A stretch of 55,025 bases of DNA from an uncultured Clostridia bacterium (GTDB lineage: Bacteria; Bacillota; Clostridia; TANB77; CAG-508). Made by a program: the position numbers and the translations under genes. The DNA is taken from contig CAMIVO010000006.1 in assembly GCA_946401865.1 (NCBI GenBank), positions 1 to 55,025 of the forward strand, written 5' to 3'. Below, in pieces: positions 37,149 through 46,369 of the stretch. The notes below the pieces were generated by a model. That model was not told where the DNA came from and searched no databases. It saw nothing but the letters and a program-made list of their open reading frames with translations. The first letter of the stretch is position 1. Every line of letters begins with the position of its first letter.

Positions 37149-37871
37149 TTATGGTTTTATAGCACAAACTTCTGTATAAATTTCTGAATCTTTTCTCTTT
37201 CTTACAAAACGAATAATTAAAAAAACACAAATCAAACATACTAATTCCAATGAAATAGATATTGCTGCAAAATTATCATTTAGCTCTAATAATTCCTTAC
37301 TTAACCCAAAATCGTACAATCCATGTAAAAACCAAGGAATTAAAAAACTGAATAATCCATATATTTTCTTTCCTGTCTTTTGCATTTTTCCATAAAACCA
37401 GCCCATAATGAATCCATATCCAGCATGTCCCAATGATATCCCTTTAATAAACATTTCTATTATACCGGATCCAAATGAAAAAGTCACATTTTCTATACAT
37501 TCAAACCCTAATCCAACCATTACTATAAGTATCGTTAGATTATACCATGAATACTCATATTTATTCTTCTTTAAAACATTTTTAAACATTATAAATTTAA
37601 CTAATTCTTCTGCAAAGGCCAATACAATAAATTTATAATATAGTTGGTATAAAAGAGGATTTAAGTTTTTTAAGCCTGATATTCTTCCAATAATATTAAA
37701 AATCAAAGATGTTAGTATTATTGGAAATATGGCAATTATACCTTTAACAAAAGCACTTTTATATATTTTTTTATATTTTTCATCTTTTTCTTTTTTTTGA
37801 ATCCATTTATATAATAATAGTGATGGAACCAAACTTACCAAAATTGCAACTATTAAGATTATAATATCCAT
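37149..37871 (-). CDS. PrsW-like intramembrane metalloprotease
   Basis: 240 residues with about seven membrane helices. The family motifs are in order: EELVKFIMFK (EExxK), GFECIENVTFSF (ExxxN), GISLGHAGYGFIMGW (His) and PWFLHGLYDFG (HxxxD). PrsW-type proteases cleave anti-sigma factors or other membrane proteins. No sigma/anti-sigma pair is nearby, so the target is unknown. Confidence 0.88.
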   Translation of the reverse strand: MDIIILIVAILVSLVPSLLLYKWIQKKEKDEKYKKIYKSAFVKGIIAIFPIILTSLIFNIIGRISGLKNLNPLLYQLYYKFIVLAFAEELVKFIMFKNVLKKNKYEYSWYNLTILIVMVGLGFECIENVTFSFGSGIIEMFIKGISLGHAGYGFIMGWFYGKMQKTGKKIYGLFSFLIPWFLHGLYDFGLSKELLELNDNFAAISISLELVCLICVFLIIRFVRKRKDSEIYTEVCAIKP

Positions 37872-37953
37872 ATTTTATTTTTCTCCATTCTATTTTTTCA
37901 TCAAACAATGAAATTGGTTCAACATTTGTGATTTTTTTCAATCTTTTTTCCTA

Positions 37954-38382
37954 TTATAAAGAATTACTGCAAATTTCAATGGTATTTTCCTCTGGATCAT
38001 ATATATTAAAATAATAATATGGTTCAGTTATATTTACATACATTATTTCTGACATTTTGCAAATATTCAATTCTTTAATTCTTTTATATTCTTCTTTTAA
38101 GTTTTCTGCATAAAAATTTAGAGTTATAATATTGTTTCTCTTTTCTCCTCTATCAACATTAAAATTCTTTATATATTCACTATTAAAATTATCATTTAAA
38201 TTTCCACTTTTTATTTTTTCTTCATCATATAACTTATTATATATTGATAACTTATTTCCAAAATCAAACTCTACCCATCTATTTTGAGTGTATACATTAG
38301 CTTTTTGTTGAAATACTTTTTCATAAAAAGATACAACTTCATCAAATTTATCTGTTTCGATATATGTACTATATAATTCCAT
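37954..38382 (-). CDS. VOC (glyoxalase-fold) family protein
   Basis: 142 residues. Two beta-alpha-beta-beta-beta units are suggested by ELYSTYIETDKFDEVVSFYE and by YYFNIYDPEENTIEICS, where the final Glu fits the VOC metal position. The fold covers glyoxalases, dioxygenases and antibiotic-binding proteins; no specific reaction can be assigned. It lies in a same-strand group with a NUDIX and a HAD gene. Confidence 0.75.
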   Translation of the reverse strand: MELYSTYIETDKFDEVVSFYEKVFQQKANVYTQNRWVEFDFGNKLSIYNKLYDEEKIKSGNLNDNFNSEYIKNFNVDRGEKRNNIITLNFYAENLKEEYKRIKELNICKMSEIMYVNITEPYYYFNIYDPEENTIEICSNSL

Positions 38383-38404
38383 ATCAACTACTCCTATTTT
38401 TGTC

Positions 38405-38806
38405 TTATTTTATAAAACCTTTCTCATATAAGTCTTTGAATATTAATTGATCAACTGGAGAGATTTTAACGTTTAAATTACTATAATCTAGCCAAATCAT
38501 TTCTTGTATTTCCGTATCTGGTTTTAAGTCTCCATCAAATTCGGCCATATAGCATGTCATTCTTACTAATATGCCCTCTGCTTTTCCATGCGCTTGTGCC
38601 TCAAATGTTCCGTAATATTTTATGGTTTCTTTTTTTATATCTATTGTCAATTCCTCTTTGCATTCTCTAATTAAAGTTTGTTCATCTGTTTCGTTTCCTT
38701 CTCTTTTTCCTCCTGGAATGTAATATGTATCTTTTCCCTTTGATAAAGTACTTAATATTTTTCCGTCCTTTATGTATATAAATGCTATTTTGTCTATTTC
38801 TTTCAT
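38405..38806 (-). CDS. NUDIX hydrolase
   Basis: 133 residues with the NUDIX box GGKREGNETDEQTLIRECKEELTID (in outline GX5EX7REUXEEXGU, with Gly at the end replaced). It hydrolyses a nucleoside diphosphate linked to another group, possibly an oxidised nucleotide. Two bases separate it from the stop of the HAD gene, so the pair is coupled. Confidence 0.88.
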   Translation of the reverse strand: MKEIDKIAFIYIKDGKILSTLSKGKDTYYIPGGKREGNETDEQTLIRECKEELTIDIKKETIKYYGTFEAQAHGKAEGILVRMTCYMAEFDGDLKPDTEIQEMIWLDYSNLNVKISPVDQLIFKDLYEKGFIK

Positions 38807-38808
38807 AT

Positions 38809-39534
38809 CTATAAATTCTCCTTTAATAAATTTTGTATTACTTCTCTATAATTATTAAAACTGTATGTTGCCTTTTTCTCTATTTCATCACGTTCCATGT
38901 CTGAGTATTTATCGTACATTGCTACTGACTCTATTCCAGCATTATTAGCAGCATCAATTCCTATTAATGAATCTTCGAATATCAGACATTCATCTTTTCT
39001 AACTTTTAATTCATTTACTATTCTTAAATAGATTTCAGGATTAGGTTTTATCTCTTTTGCATCCTCTCTCGTATATACAATAGAAAAATAGTCTTTTATA
39101 TTAGCTTTATGGATTATGTTATTATTTTCATTACAATATATATCCATGTTTTTTCTTCTTGTTGTACTTGCAATTACAAGTGTGTAATTTTTTTCTTTTA
39201 AAAGTTTTAGTAATTCTGGAACATCATCCTTATAATTTATTTCGTTTTTTAAGTAATTTTGAGCAATATCATATCTTTTCTTCAAAGTTTCTTCTCCTGT
39301 TAGATTGCTACTATATTTTGAACTTAAAAATTTACAATACTCAATATATGGATTTTCTGATTTACTGAATTCTCTTAGTTTATTATCTCTTTGTTGTTGA
39401 ATTTCTATTTCATTCAATTCTTCTAAACAACCTAATTCTTTTATTAACTCCATATCTACTTTATTCCATACCCCAACAGAATCAATCAAAGTACCATCCA
39501 TATCAAAAATAATTACTTTCTTTCCTTTAAACAT
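38809..39534 (-). CDS. HAD-family phosphatase (beta-phosphoglucomutase-like)
   Basis: 241 residues. Motif I is IIFDMDGTLIDSVGVWNK, motif II VIASTTRRKNM, motif III KPNPEIYLRI, and motif IV ECLIFEDSLIGIDAANNAG. The helical cap sits between motifs I and II, as in the beta-phosphoglucomutase/phosphatase subfamily. The substrate is not determined by sequence. Confidence 0.9.
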   Translation of the reverse strand: MFKGKKVIIFDMDGTLIDSVGVWNKVDMELIKELGCLEELNEIEIQQQRDNKLREFSKSENPYIEYCKFLSSKYSSNLTGEETLKKRYDIAQNYLKNEINYKDDVPELLKLLKEKNYTLVIASTTRRKNMDIYCNENNNIIHKANIKDYFSIVYTREDAKEIKPNPEIYLRIVNELKVRKDECLIFEDSLIGIDAANNAGIESVAMYDKYSDMERDEIEKKATYSFNNYREVIQNLLKENL

Positions 39535-39836
39535 ATTATAATTGCTCCTTTCATACTTTGTAATTTAGACAGATTATATCATATTATGTTTCCGTACTCC
39601 ATATCTAAAACCACCTTAACATGGATTTCAGAATTTTGTACTTTTTTCAGTCAAAATCGCCCTAAATGTCTTTACATGCTCTAAGTATTAAAAAATAAAG
39701 CATTAAAAAGCTTTATTTAGAGAAAAATTTTAACTTATTTATACTATGCCCTATAAAAAATGTTTCACTACTCAAATTATCTACTTTACTGTCTAACTTT
39801 CCAACCCCATTCAAATATTTTTGGGGAACTATTACC
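39535..39836. other. Intergenic stretch with little recognisable content
   Basis: About 300 bases of AT-rich sequence between the HAD gene and the YdcF-like gene. Apart from the terminator hairpin near 39693-39718 I see no coding frame or RNA. Confidence 0.6.
39686..39719 (-). terminator. Terminator downstream of the YdcF-like gene
   Basis: On the minus strand AAATAAAGC pairs with GCTTTATTT and runs into TTTTTA. Confidence 0.65.
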
Positions 39837-40478
39837 TCACCTTTCTCTTTCTTCTCTATATGAATTTATTTCTAAATCTTCAATCTTATCTTCTTTAGCG
39901 TATTTTATCAATAATTTTGCCTCATATGTTGCAAGACTTCTCCCACTATTCCAGCTATTATCTGATAAAAACCAATTATCACTATCAGAAAATCCATCTT
40001 TTACAGCTACTAATGAAGTAATTAAATTTGGGTATTTCTTTTTTAATATCGCATTACATCTTTTTAAGTGAAATTCACTTGTAACTATAACTATATTATG
40101 AATTTGTTCTATTTCATTTCCTAATAAAGCTATTGCATTATCAATGTTCTCAAACGTATTATTTGAAGTATTATCAATAATTATATCCTTCACATCAATT
40201 CCCATTTCTATTGCAACTTTTTTCATTTTATCTGCTTCTGCAGTTATTGAGTTATCTTGGTTGCTTACCCCATTTGCTCCTCCCATAAATATCAATTTTC
40301 GTATTCGTTTGGAATTATATAATTCAACTGCTTTTGACACTCTTTCTTTTATTAACATGCTATTTCCAAAAACTAAAGCATATTTACATGATAACCCATT
40401 ATCGCTAATATCAGAGAACACAATATCTTCTATGTCTTTATCATTTAATAGATTTTCATTAAATTGTGAAAGTTTCAT
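39837..40478 (-). CDS. YdcF-like (DUF218) family protein
   Basis: About 213 residues from the ATG at 40478, which has GGAGGG just ahead. DUF218/YdcF-ElyC-SanA fold: CKYALVFGNSMLIKERV, the family motif KLIFMGGANGVSNQD, then ADKMKKVAIEMGI, DNTSNNTFENIDNA and VIVTSEFHLKRC. There is no membrane anchor, so it is a cytoplasmic member like YdcF rather than a wall-linked ElyC. Biochemical role in this branch is unknown. Confidence 0.85.
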   Translation of the reverse strand: MKLSQFNENLLNDKDIEDIVFSDISDNGLSCKYALVFGNSMLIKERVSKAVELYNSKRIRKLIFMGGANGVSNQDNSITAEADKMKKVAIEMGIDVKDIIIDNTSNNTFENIDNAIALLGNEIEQIHNIVIVTSEFHLKRCNAILKKKYPNLITSLVAVKDGFSDSDNWFLSDNSWNSGRSLATYEAKLLIKYAKEDKIEDLEINSYREERER

Positions 40479-40514
40479 CTTCCCTCCAACCATTATTGAC
40501 TGAGTTTATTGATT

Positions 40515-40537
40515 GATTAAAAAATTATTTTTTAATC
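40515..40537 (-). terminator. AT-rich hairpin between rlmD and the YdcF-like gene
   Basis: GATTAAAAAA pairs with TTTTTTAATC. It lies about 55 bases past the rlmD stop on that strand. Confidence 0.45.
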
Positions 40538-40590
40538 TCACGAATTTCAGTCAAAAATTTATCAGTTTTGTACCTTAAATGATTTGATAG

Positions 40591-41958
40591 TTATTTAAGA
40601 TTAAGTACAGTTACGCACTCCACATGATGTGTAAGTGGAAACATATCAAATGGCTGAATACTCTTTATTTCGTATACTCTCTCCATTTTAGCTAAATCTC
40701 TTACTAAACTTGCAGGATTACAGCTTATATATACAACTTTTCTTGGTTTTATTTCAAGAATATTGTTAATGGTTGTATTATCTAAACCTTTTCGAGGTGG
40801 ATCTACCATAATAACATCAGGAATGATTTTTTTATTTTGAATTAAATCTGTTAATATAAATTCGGTATCTCCTGCAATAAATTCAGTATTTTCAATTTCA
40901 TTACTTTTAGCATTTTCTTTTGCCATTTGAATTGCTTGCTCAACTATTTCTACTCCATATACTTTTTTGGCATGTTTCGCCATAAATAATGAAATTGTAC
41001 CTATTCCGCAATACAAATCAAAAACAATATCATTTTTTGTTATTTCAGCTTCTTCTACAGCGTAATTATACATAGCTTCAGCTTGAACTGCATTTACTTG
41101 ATAGAATGAAAGTGGTGAAATTTTAAACACAAAATTTCCAAGAAAATCTTCTAAATACTCTTTTCCATAAATTAATTTATTTTTGTTACCTAAAATCACA
41201 TTCGTATTTTTTTTGTTGATATTAACAAAAATCGAACAAATTTCACGACAAGCGTAAGATAAGTCGGTTGCGAACTCTTTTTCAAATGGTAAAAAATCTC
41301 CATTTATAACTATAATTACCATATATTCATTAAAATATCTTGATGATTTTACAATTATATGTCTTACTAATCCTGTTTGATTTTTTTCATTATAAACACT
41401 AATATTATATTTTTTAATACAATCTAACACATATTTTGCAATTTGAACAGATTTTTCATTTTGAATTAAACAATTTTCTATTGGTATTATTTCATGCGTT
41501 CTATTGGCAAATACACCAATTACAGGTTTTCCTTCTTTATCCACTCCTACTGGAAATTGTAATTTATTTCTATAATGATATGGATTTCCCATACCCCAAG
41601 TTGGTTTAACCTCAATTTCTGTTTTTAAATTCTTATTTACTAAATTCTGAACTGTATTTTGTTTCATATTTAAGGTTTCTTCATAATCAACATGCCTTAA
41701 ATCACAACCACCACATCTTTTATATGTTGGACAATCAATTTCTACTCTGTTAGGAGATTTTTCTATTATTTCTATAATTTTTCCATATGCATATGATGAT
41801 AATACTTTGACTATTAAAACTTTTATTTTCTCACCTTTAATGGCATTTGGAATAAAAATTGTAAAATCATCAATTTTTGCTATTCCTTCTCCTTCAAAGC
41901 CATTATCAATTATGTCTACTATATACTCTTTATTTTTTTCTATTGGAACAGTATTCAT
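40591..41958 (-). CDS. rlmD: 23S rRNA (uracil-5-)-methyltransferase RlmD/RlmCD type
   Basis: 455 residues. An N-terminal TRAM domain (about 1-60), a four-Cys iron-sulfur site (CPTYKRCGGCDLRH with a later Cys), and the SAM domain with FDLYCGIGTISLFMAKHAK, VMVDPPRKGLD and the catalytic Cys in KVVYISCNPASLVRDL. It makes m5U in 23S rRNA (U1939 and/or U747); in Firmicutes one RlmCD enzyme does both, so the exact target is uncertain. It is the first gene after 6S RNA on this strand. Confidence 0.92.
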   Translation of the reverse strand: MNTVPIEKNKEYIVDIIDNGFEGEGIAKIDDFTIFIPNAIKGEKIKVLIVKVLSSYAYGKIIEIIEKSPNRVEIDCPTYKRCGGCDLRHVDYEETLNMKQNTVQNLVNKNLKTEIEVKPTWGMGNPYHYRNKLQFPVGVDKEGKPVIGVFANRTHEIIPIENCLIQNEKSVQIAKYVLDCIKKYNISVYNEKNQTGLVRHIIVKSSRYFNEYMVIIVINGDFLPFEKEFATDLSYACREICSIFVNINKKNTNVILGNKNKLIYGKEYLEDFLGNFVFKISPLSFYQVNAVQAEAMYNYAVEEAEITKNDIVFDLYCGIGTISLFMAKHAKKVYGVEIVEQAIQMAKENAKSNEIENTEFIAGDTEFILTDLIQNKKIIPDVIMVDPPRKGLDNTTINNILEIKPRKVVYISCNPASLVRDLAKMERVYEIKSIQPFDMFPLTHHVECVTVLNLK

Positions 41959-41984
41959 TATGTAATTCCTTTCCTAATATAAAC

Positions 41985-42200
41985 AAAAAGCTCCCCGCCT
42001 TAGCCGTTGGATGCTCAAAATTTTTAACAACCTGCTCTCACAAACAGGTGGGTGCCTACCTTAATATTCATGGGCTTCTTACGAATATTTTGTAAAAATA
42101 AAATAGAAGTAAGCATGCACGCCATATCAAGAGATTGGCCCCTCTTTAAACTTGTAGGTTCTAAAAATTCTGCCTAAACGAACTACGCAGGGTAGCTTTT
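41985..42200 (-). ncRNA. ssrS: 6S RNA
   Basis: On the minus strand a roughly 205-base RNA opens with GCTACCCTGCGTAGTTCG and closes with GGCGGGGAGC, whose ends pair. The middle holds the large open bubble flanked by stems, with the conserved clostridial stretches GGGGCCAATCTCTTGATATG, GGCGTGCATGC, and CACCCACCTGTTTGTGAGAG. A T tract follows the closing stem. 6S RNA mimics an open promoter and binds housekeeping RNA polymerase. It fills most of the 450-base gap between rlmD and the SbcC-like gene; the rest is AT-rich with a promoter. Confidence 0.88.
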
Positions 42201-42223
42201 TTTCTCACTATTAAGTTACTTTT

Positions 42224-42252
42224 ATATTACTACTATTTTTAAAATATTTCAA
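42224..42252 (-). promoter_or_regulatory. Likely promoter of 6S RNA
   Basis: On the minus strand TTGAAA, 17 bases, TAATAT, about 25 bases before the first paired bases of 6S RNA. Confidence 0.55.
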
Positions 42253-42406
42253 GTATAAAATTTGTTATTTTAGTTTAAATTTTATAAAATTCAAATAATT
42301 TCATTTATTTTCTATTAATATCCTAATTTTATATGCTATTTTTATGACTTGACTTTTAAATGATTTATATATATCAAGTACGGCATTTTATTATTTAATT
42401 TAATAA

Positions 42407-44305
42407 TTATGCTCTACTTTCATGACACACAAAATATATAATCTGATACTCTTCAGCTTTAGCTTTAATTAATTTCATAGCATTTTCAATTTTTTCTTCA
42501 TCTAAATTCACAAATGGATCGTCTAAGATAATAAAAGGTTTTTCTTCTTCAAATAAGCTATCTATTAGGCTTAATCTCATACAAATATAAATTAAATCTT
42601 TATACCCTGTACTTAAAAAATCAATTTTTTTATTTGAACCATTTTCATTGACTTCAGCATTTAAATTAACATCTAAATTAACTTCTATTTTAGAGCCATT
42701 TATTATTTCTAAATTTTTAATAAAACTGTCTTGCATACCTTTTAAATAATGAGAAGAAAACTGTTCTTTGGCTGTATTTAAATATTTTTTTGTTTTCTCT
42801 AAAATATTCAAATTTTCTTGCATTTCTTCAATTTTAGATGCGATTTCATCTATTTCATTTTCAAGTTCAAAAGTATCAAGAGTTGCCTCTAAATTTTCAA
42901 TGTGATTTTGAATATAGTTCTTTTCATCATTTAATGTGTTAATTTCTTTATTTAAATTATTTAGATTTTGTTCAAGTTCTTCCTTATTTGTTGTGATATT
43001 AGAAGGCACATAAGATATAAGTTCTTGAATATTATTTTGTTTTTCAAATAGCTCAAAATTTTGTGTTTTTGTATTATAATCATTACTTAGTTTACTTAGT
43101 TCACTTTCATTTTCTAATTGTTGTTTTTCCATTATTGAGTTTAGCGTTTTACTCATTGTTTCAAGGTTTTCTTTTTCTTGATTTTTATTTTCTAAAATTC
43201 CCTTTGTTTTAGCAATAGTAAAACTAAATACAACAAATATAACTGCTGAAATTAAGCAACATACTGCTAAAATAATTCCCACTACTGTTATCTTTTTTAA
43301 ATATAATACTAATGAAATTACAGCTAATATTATGGCAATTACCATACATGTTAAACAAATTTTTTTGTTAGTTTTTATTTTACTTTCAATATTAAAAATT
43401 TTATTTTCTAATTTTTCTAATTTATTTTTATTATATTCTATTTTTTCTTGAAGATCTAAATTTTCTTTATTTTTATTTTCAAATTCTTGTAATTTATTTT
43501 TGCTTTCATCTAATTGGCTTTTTAACAACTTATACTGCTCTTGTTTGGCTTTTTTTGCTGTTTCTTCATTTATTGTGTGTAAATCTTTTCTATATTTTTC
43601 TTGTAATTCTATTTTTTCTGATATTTGCTTTTTTAATTTTTCAAAAGCTAGTTTTCTTTCTTCTAAGTTTTTTTCATTTATTTTGCTTTCTTCCAATTTT
43701 TGTTCTAATTGTGATTTTTTTAAACTAGCTTCATTTATTTCTCCTCTTCCACCAGTTTTTTTATAAAATTTTATTGCATCATCCAAAGTTTTTAATGCTT
43801 TTTCTGAAGAATTTACATCATTTTCACTTTCCAAAATATTTCCAAGTTTTGCATTTATACTATCATTCATTGATGTTTCCATATTTTGACCTGAAATAAA
43901 AGAGCTTCTTTCATATGCTTCTTTATCTAATTTAAAAATCTCTTCTCCTATATTTTGAGAAAAATCCTTTGTTTCAAGATTTGTTGATAAATCGTATAAT
44001 TTAAAAATATCATCTGCTTCCTTTTTTTCAAAAAATCTTTCTAATTTATACTTTTTACCTTGCAACTCAAACTCAATATTTCCACCGAATTTACCGCCTT
44101 GCCATGGCTCATACTTTTTTCTGTCAATTAATACTTTAGTATTTCTTTTGCCTTCTAAGCCATAAAACATAGCTTTTATAAAACTTGCAAAAGTTGTTTT
44201 TCCAAAACCATTGTCTGCTTTTATAATATTTATCCCATCTTGAAAATCATAATCATAATTTGATAATTTTCCAAAATTCTCTATATGACATTTTAAAAGT
44301 TTCAT
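42407..44305 (-). CDS. SbcC/YhaN-like AAA ATPase with coiled coil
   Basis: About 632 residues from the ATG at 44305; GGGAGG is 13 bases ahead and a GTG eight codons earlier opens the frame. SMC/Rad50-type: an N-terminal Walker A in IKADNGFGKTTFASF, long coiled coils (about 180-300 and 360-520) interrupted by two membrane-like helices (about 305-355), and the C-terminal signature DFLSTGYKDLIYICMRLSL with Walker B PFIILDDPFVNLD. The internal hydrophobic pair marks the YhaN type. It pairs with the nuclease gene just upstream on the same strand, as YhaN with YhaO in B. subtilis; a role in DNA end processing is inferred. Confidence 0.85.
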   Translation of the reverse strand: MKLLKCHIENFGKLSNYDYDFQDGINIIKADNGFGKTTFASFIKAMFYGLEGKRNTKVLIDRKKYEPWQGGKFGGNIEFELQGKKYKLERFFEKKEADDIFKLYDLSTNLETKDFSQNIGEEIFKLDKEAYERSSFISGQNMETSMNDSINAKLGNILESENDVNSSEKALKTLDDAIKFYKKTGGRGEINEASLKKSQLEQKLEESKINEKNLEERKLAFEKLKKQISEKIELQEKYRKDLHTINEETAKKAKQEQYKLLKSQLDESKNKLQEFENKNKENLDLQEKIEYNKNKLEKLENKIFNIESKIKTNKKICLTCMVIAIILAVISLVLYLKKITVVGIILAVCCLISAVIFVVFSFTIAKTKGILENKNQEKENLETMSKTLNSIMEKQQLENESELSKLSNDYNTKTQNFELFEKQNNIQELISYVPSNITTNKEELEQNLNNLNKEINTLNDEKNYIQNHIENLEATLDTFELENEIDEIASKIEEMQENLNILEKTKKYLNTAKEQFSSHYLKGMQDSFIKNLEIINGSKIEVNLDVNLNAEVNENGSNKKIDFLSTGYKDLIYICMRLSLIDSLFEEEKPFIILDDPFVNLDEEKIENAMKLIKAKAEEYQIIYFVCHESRA

Positions 44306-44346
44306 CTTAAATAATATTCCTCCCTTCACTAGAATGAATTACACTG

Positions 44347-44519
44347 GGTTGTAAAAGAATTAAATTTTAGCAAGGCAAAATCTTACGCAAAAAGCGGAGT
44401 GTACATGGTGTACATTGCTGAGGCTGTTAGAGCTCTGCTCGTTACAGCGTCAGTATGCGTTAGCTGAGCATTTTTAAGTAAGATTTTAACACAGCTAAAA
44501 TTCTAATTATTTTACAACC
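44347..44519. repeat. Large imperfect hairpin element between sbcC-like and sbcD-like genes
   Basis: GGTTGTAAAA at 44347 pairs with TTTTACAACC at 44510-44519, and the complementarity continues inward for about 45 bases with interruptions (TTTTAGC...GCTAAAA, AAAATCTTAC...GTAAGATTTT). The middle about 75 bases is more GC-rich and includes GTGTACATGGTGTACA. It is non-coding and touches the stop of the next gene. It could be a mobile palindromic repeat or an RNA. Confidence 0.7.
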
Positions 44520-45607
44520 TATATTACCTCCTCTCCAGAAAGTGCTTTAATTCCAGTAACTATTATTTTACTTTGTTCTTCTTCTGGTAAATTTTGAGAC
44601 AAAACTAACCTAATAAATTCGCCTTTTAGAGATGCATCATTTTGATAAGTCATAAAATCAATTTTTAATGTTGTCTCGTCATATATTTTAGCAAAATAAT
44701 AATTTGATTTATATTTTTTTTCTAAATAGTTTATATCTCTTTCAGAATCAACCTCGACTTTACCTTTTAAAACTATTTTTATTAATGAATCTTGACTTAT
44801 ATTTTTTAATTCATTATCAATTAATTTTTCCGCTTCTAATGTGGAATTTGCATTAGTTACATCTACATTTACCTCATATAAAGTCCTCTTTGCAATTGGT
44901 ATAAATTTTGATGTATATTTAAGAGTTTCTTCATCAATATCTAACAAAACAAATCCCTTTTCTCCACATTCATCAAAGCCTCTTCCCTCTAGGCATCCAG
45001 AATAGCAATATACTCCCCTTTGGTCAAGTTCTGCTTGTTTATATTTATGAATATGCCCAAGTGCCAAATAATCTATATTCTTATTCTTAAGACTAGAAAT
45101 ATTTATTATTTCAGTTTTGTCCTTCATTTCATATTTTGATTCCTGACCATGCATTGTAACTATATTAAAATCACTCTTATTAAGAAGTAAAGTACTATAG
45201 ATTTCATAATCTGAAAGACTTCCAAATTCAATGCCAGAAATTGTAATTTTTCCATAATTATATGTTGTCCATTTTTTTGAGTCAAATAATTTTAAGTTTT
45301 TAGGAATGTTTTCTAAATTATCTAAAAATCCAGACTCATCATGATTTCCCTTTAAATAAATAAAATCTATTTCAGGATTTGAAATTATACTATCAATTAC
45401 GACATTTCTAGCTTTAACTGTGGTTTCTTTTTTATCAAATAAATCTCCTGCAATTAAAATAATTTTAACATCATTATTTACTGCATATTCAATCATTTTT
45501 TGATATGTAATTAAAATCTCATCTCTACGTTCTTTTGCTTTTTTACTATCTAAATTAGATTTCATTCTAGAATCTAGATGTAAATCACTACAATGAATTA
45601 TTTTCAT
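44519..45607 (-). CDS. SbcD/YhaO-like metallophosphoesterase
   Basis: 362 residues. Calcineurin-like phosphoesterase motifs: HCSDLHLDSRM (DxH), LIAGDLFDKKE (GDxxD), YLKGNHDESGF (GNHD), VTMHGQES and LALGHIHKYKQ (GHxH). Mre11/SbcD-type nuclease domain to about 235, then a capping domain. Start ATG after AAAGGAAAAA. It lies upstream of the SbcC-like ATPase, consistent with a two-part DNA-processing complex. Confidence 0.88.
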   Translation of the reverse strand: MKIIHCSDLHLDSRMKSNLDSKKAKERRDEILITYQKMIEYAVNNDVKIILIAGDLFDKKETTVKARNVVIDSIISNPEIDFIYLKGNHDESGFLDNLENIPKNLKLFDSKKWTTYNYGKITISGIEFGSLSDYEIYSTLLLNKSDFNIVTMHGQESKYEMKDKTEIINISSLKNKNIDYLALGHIHKYKQAELDQRGVYCYSGCLEGRGFDECGEKGFVLLDIDEETLKYTSKFIPIAKRTLYEVNVDVTNANSTLEAEKLIDNELKNISQDSLIKIVLKGKVEVDSERDINYLEKKYKSNYYFAKIYDETTLKIDFMTYQNDASLKGEFIRLVLSQNLPEEEQSKIIVTGIKALSGEEVI

Positions 45608-45622
45608 TTATTTTTTCCTTTC

Positions 45623-45658
45623 AAGTTGTCAATGGGGACGGACCCTTTTTGACAACTT
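45623..45658. repeat. REP-like hairpin
   Basis: AAGTTGTCAA pairs with TTGACAACTT around GGGGACGGACCC. This kind of short palindrome with a GGGGACGG loop occurs as dispersed repeats in many Firmicutes. It lies just upstream of the SbcD-like gene. Confidence 0.6.
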
Positions 45659-45818
45659 TTTAATTAGTTTAGGACTGAGTCCTTTTTTGCAAAATCATTA
45701 ATATATATACCATAAATAAAAATAGCTATAATAAATAAATCCATATAAAATAGATTATATAATCCTATATAAAAATCAAAAATTGTGAATACTTATTATA
45801 TCATAAATAAATATTTCA

Positions 45819-46337
45819 CTAACTTTTATTTGTTTTTATATCAAATCTATATATTCCAATTATCGTCGAAACTGTTGTAATTAAATCTGAAATTACTAAA
45901 GCATATGCTTTACATAAGATATCGTATAGTACCCAAATTATTATATTTATTAATGCTATTTTTCTAATATTTGTTTCTTTTTTCTGTAAAATTATTATAG
46001 TATATAATATTGAGCAAACTATAGGCATAATGTCTATATATTTATTAAATGTTATTGCACCTAATATTATTGATATAATTATATATAATGTAATTAATAC
46101 TTTAGGTACATCTTTTTTCATTTTTTCAAAATAATTATTTATAAATGTTTGAACTATAGCAAACAAGCAAATTATTGCTCCGCTATAGCTTTTCAATAAA
46201 TAAAAATTAATTGATGAAAATAAATTTGCTAAAATATAGCAAAAAATAATTTGTTTTTTGTTTTTCATTTGCATTGCTATGACATTTGATATAATAACTA
46301 GAAATCCAAAAAAATAGGCAACATCAGATAAATCCAT
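45819..46337 (-). CDS. YgjV family membrane protein
   Basis: 172 residues with about six hydrophobic helices and short loops. The stretch FGFLVIISNVIAMQMKNKKQIIFCYILANL in outline and the Asn/Ser-containing FSSINFYLLKSYSGAI fit the Imp-YgjV family (PF10688). Function of the family is unknown. It is transcribed with the GNAT gene upstream. Confidence 0.8.
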   Translation of the reverse strand: MDLSDVAYFFGFLVIISNVIAMQMKNKKQIIFCYILANLFSSINFYLLKSYSGAIICLFAIVQTFINNYFEKMKKDVPKVLITLYIIISIILGAITFNKYIDIMPIVCSILYTIIILQKKETNIRKIALINIIIWVLYDILCKAYALVISDLITTVSTIIGIYRFDIKTNKS

Positions 46338-46369
46338 ATTTAATTACATTCCTTTCATTGAATTATTGT

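Noticed and set aside
41985..42200. The 450-base rlmD upstream gap as an empty region or a riboswitch
   Set aside because: End pairing, the conserved clostridial 6S stretches and the terminal T tract fit 6S RNA better.
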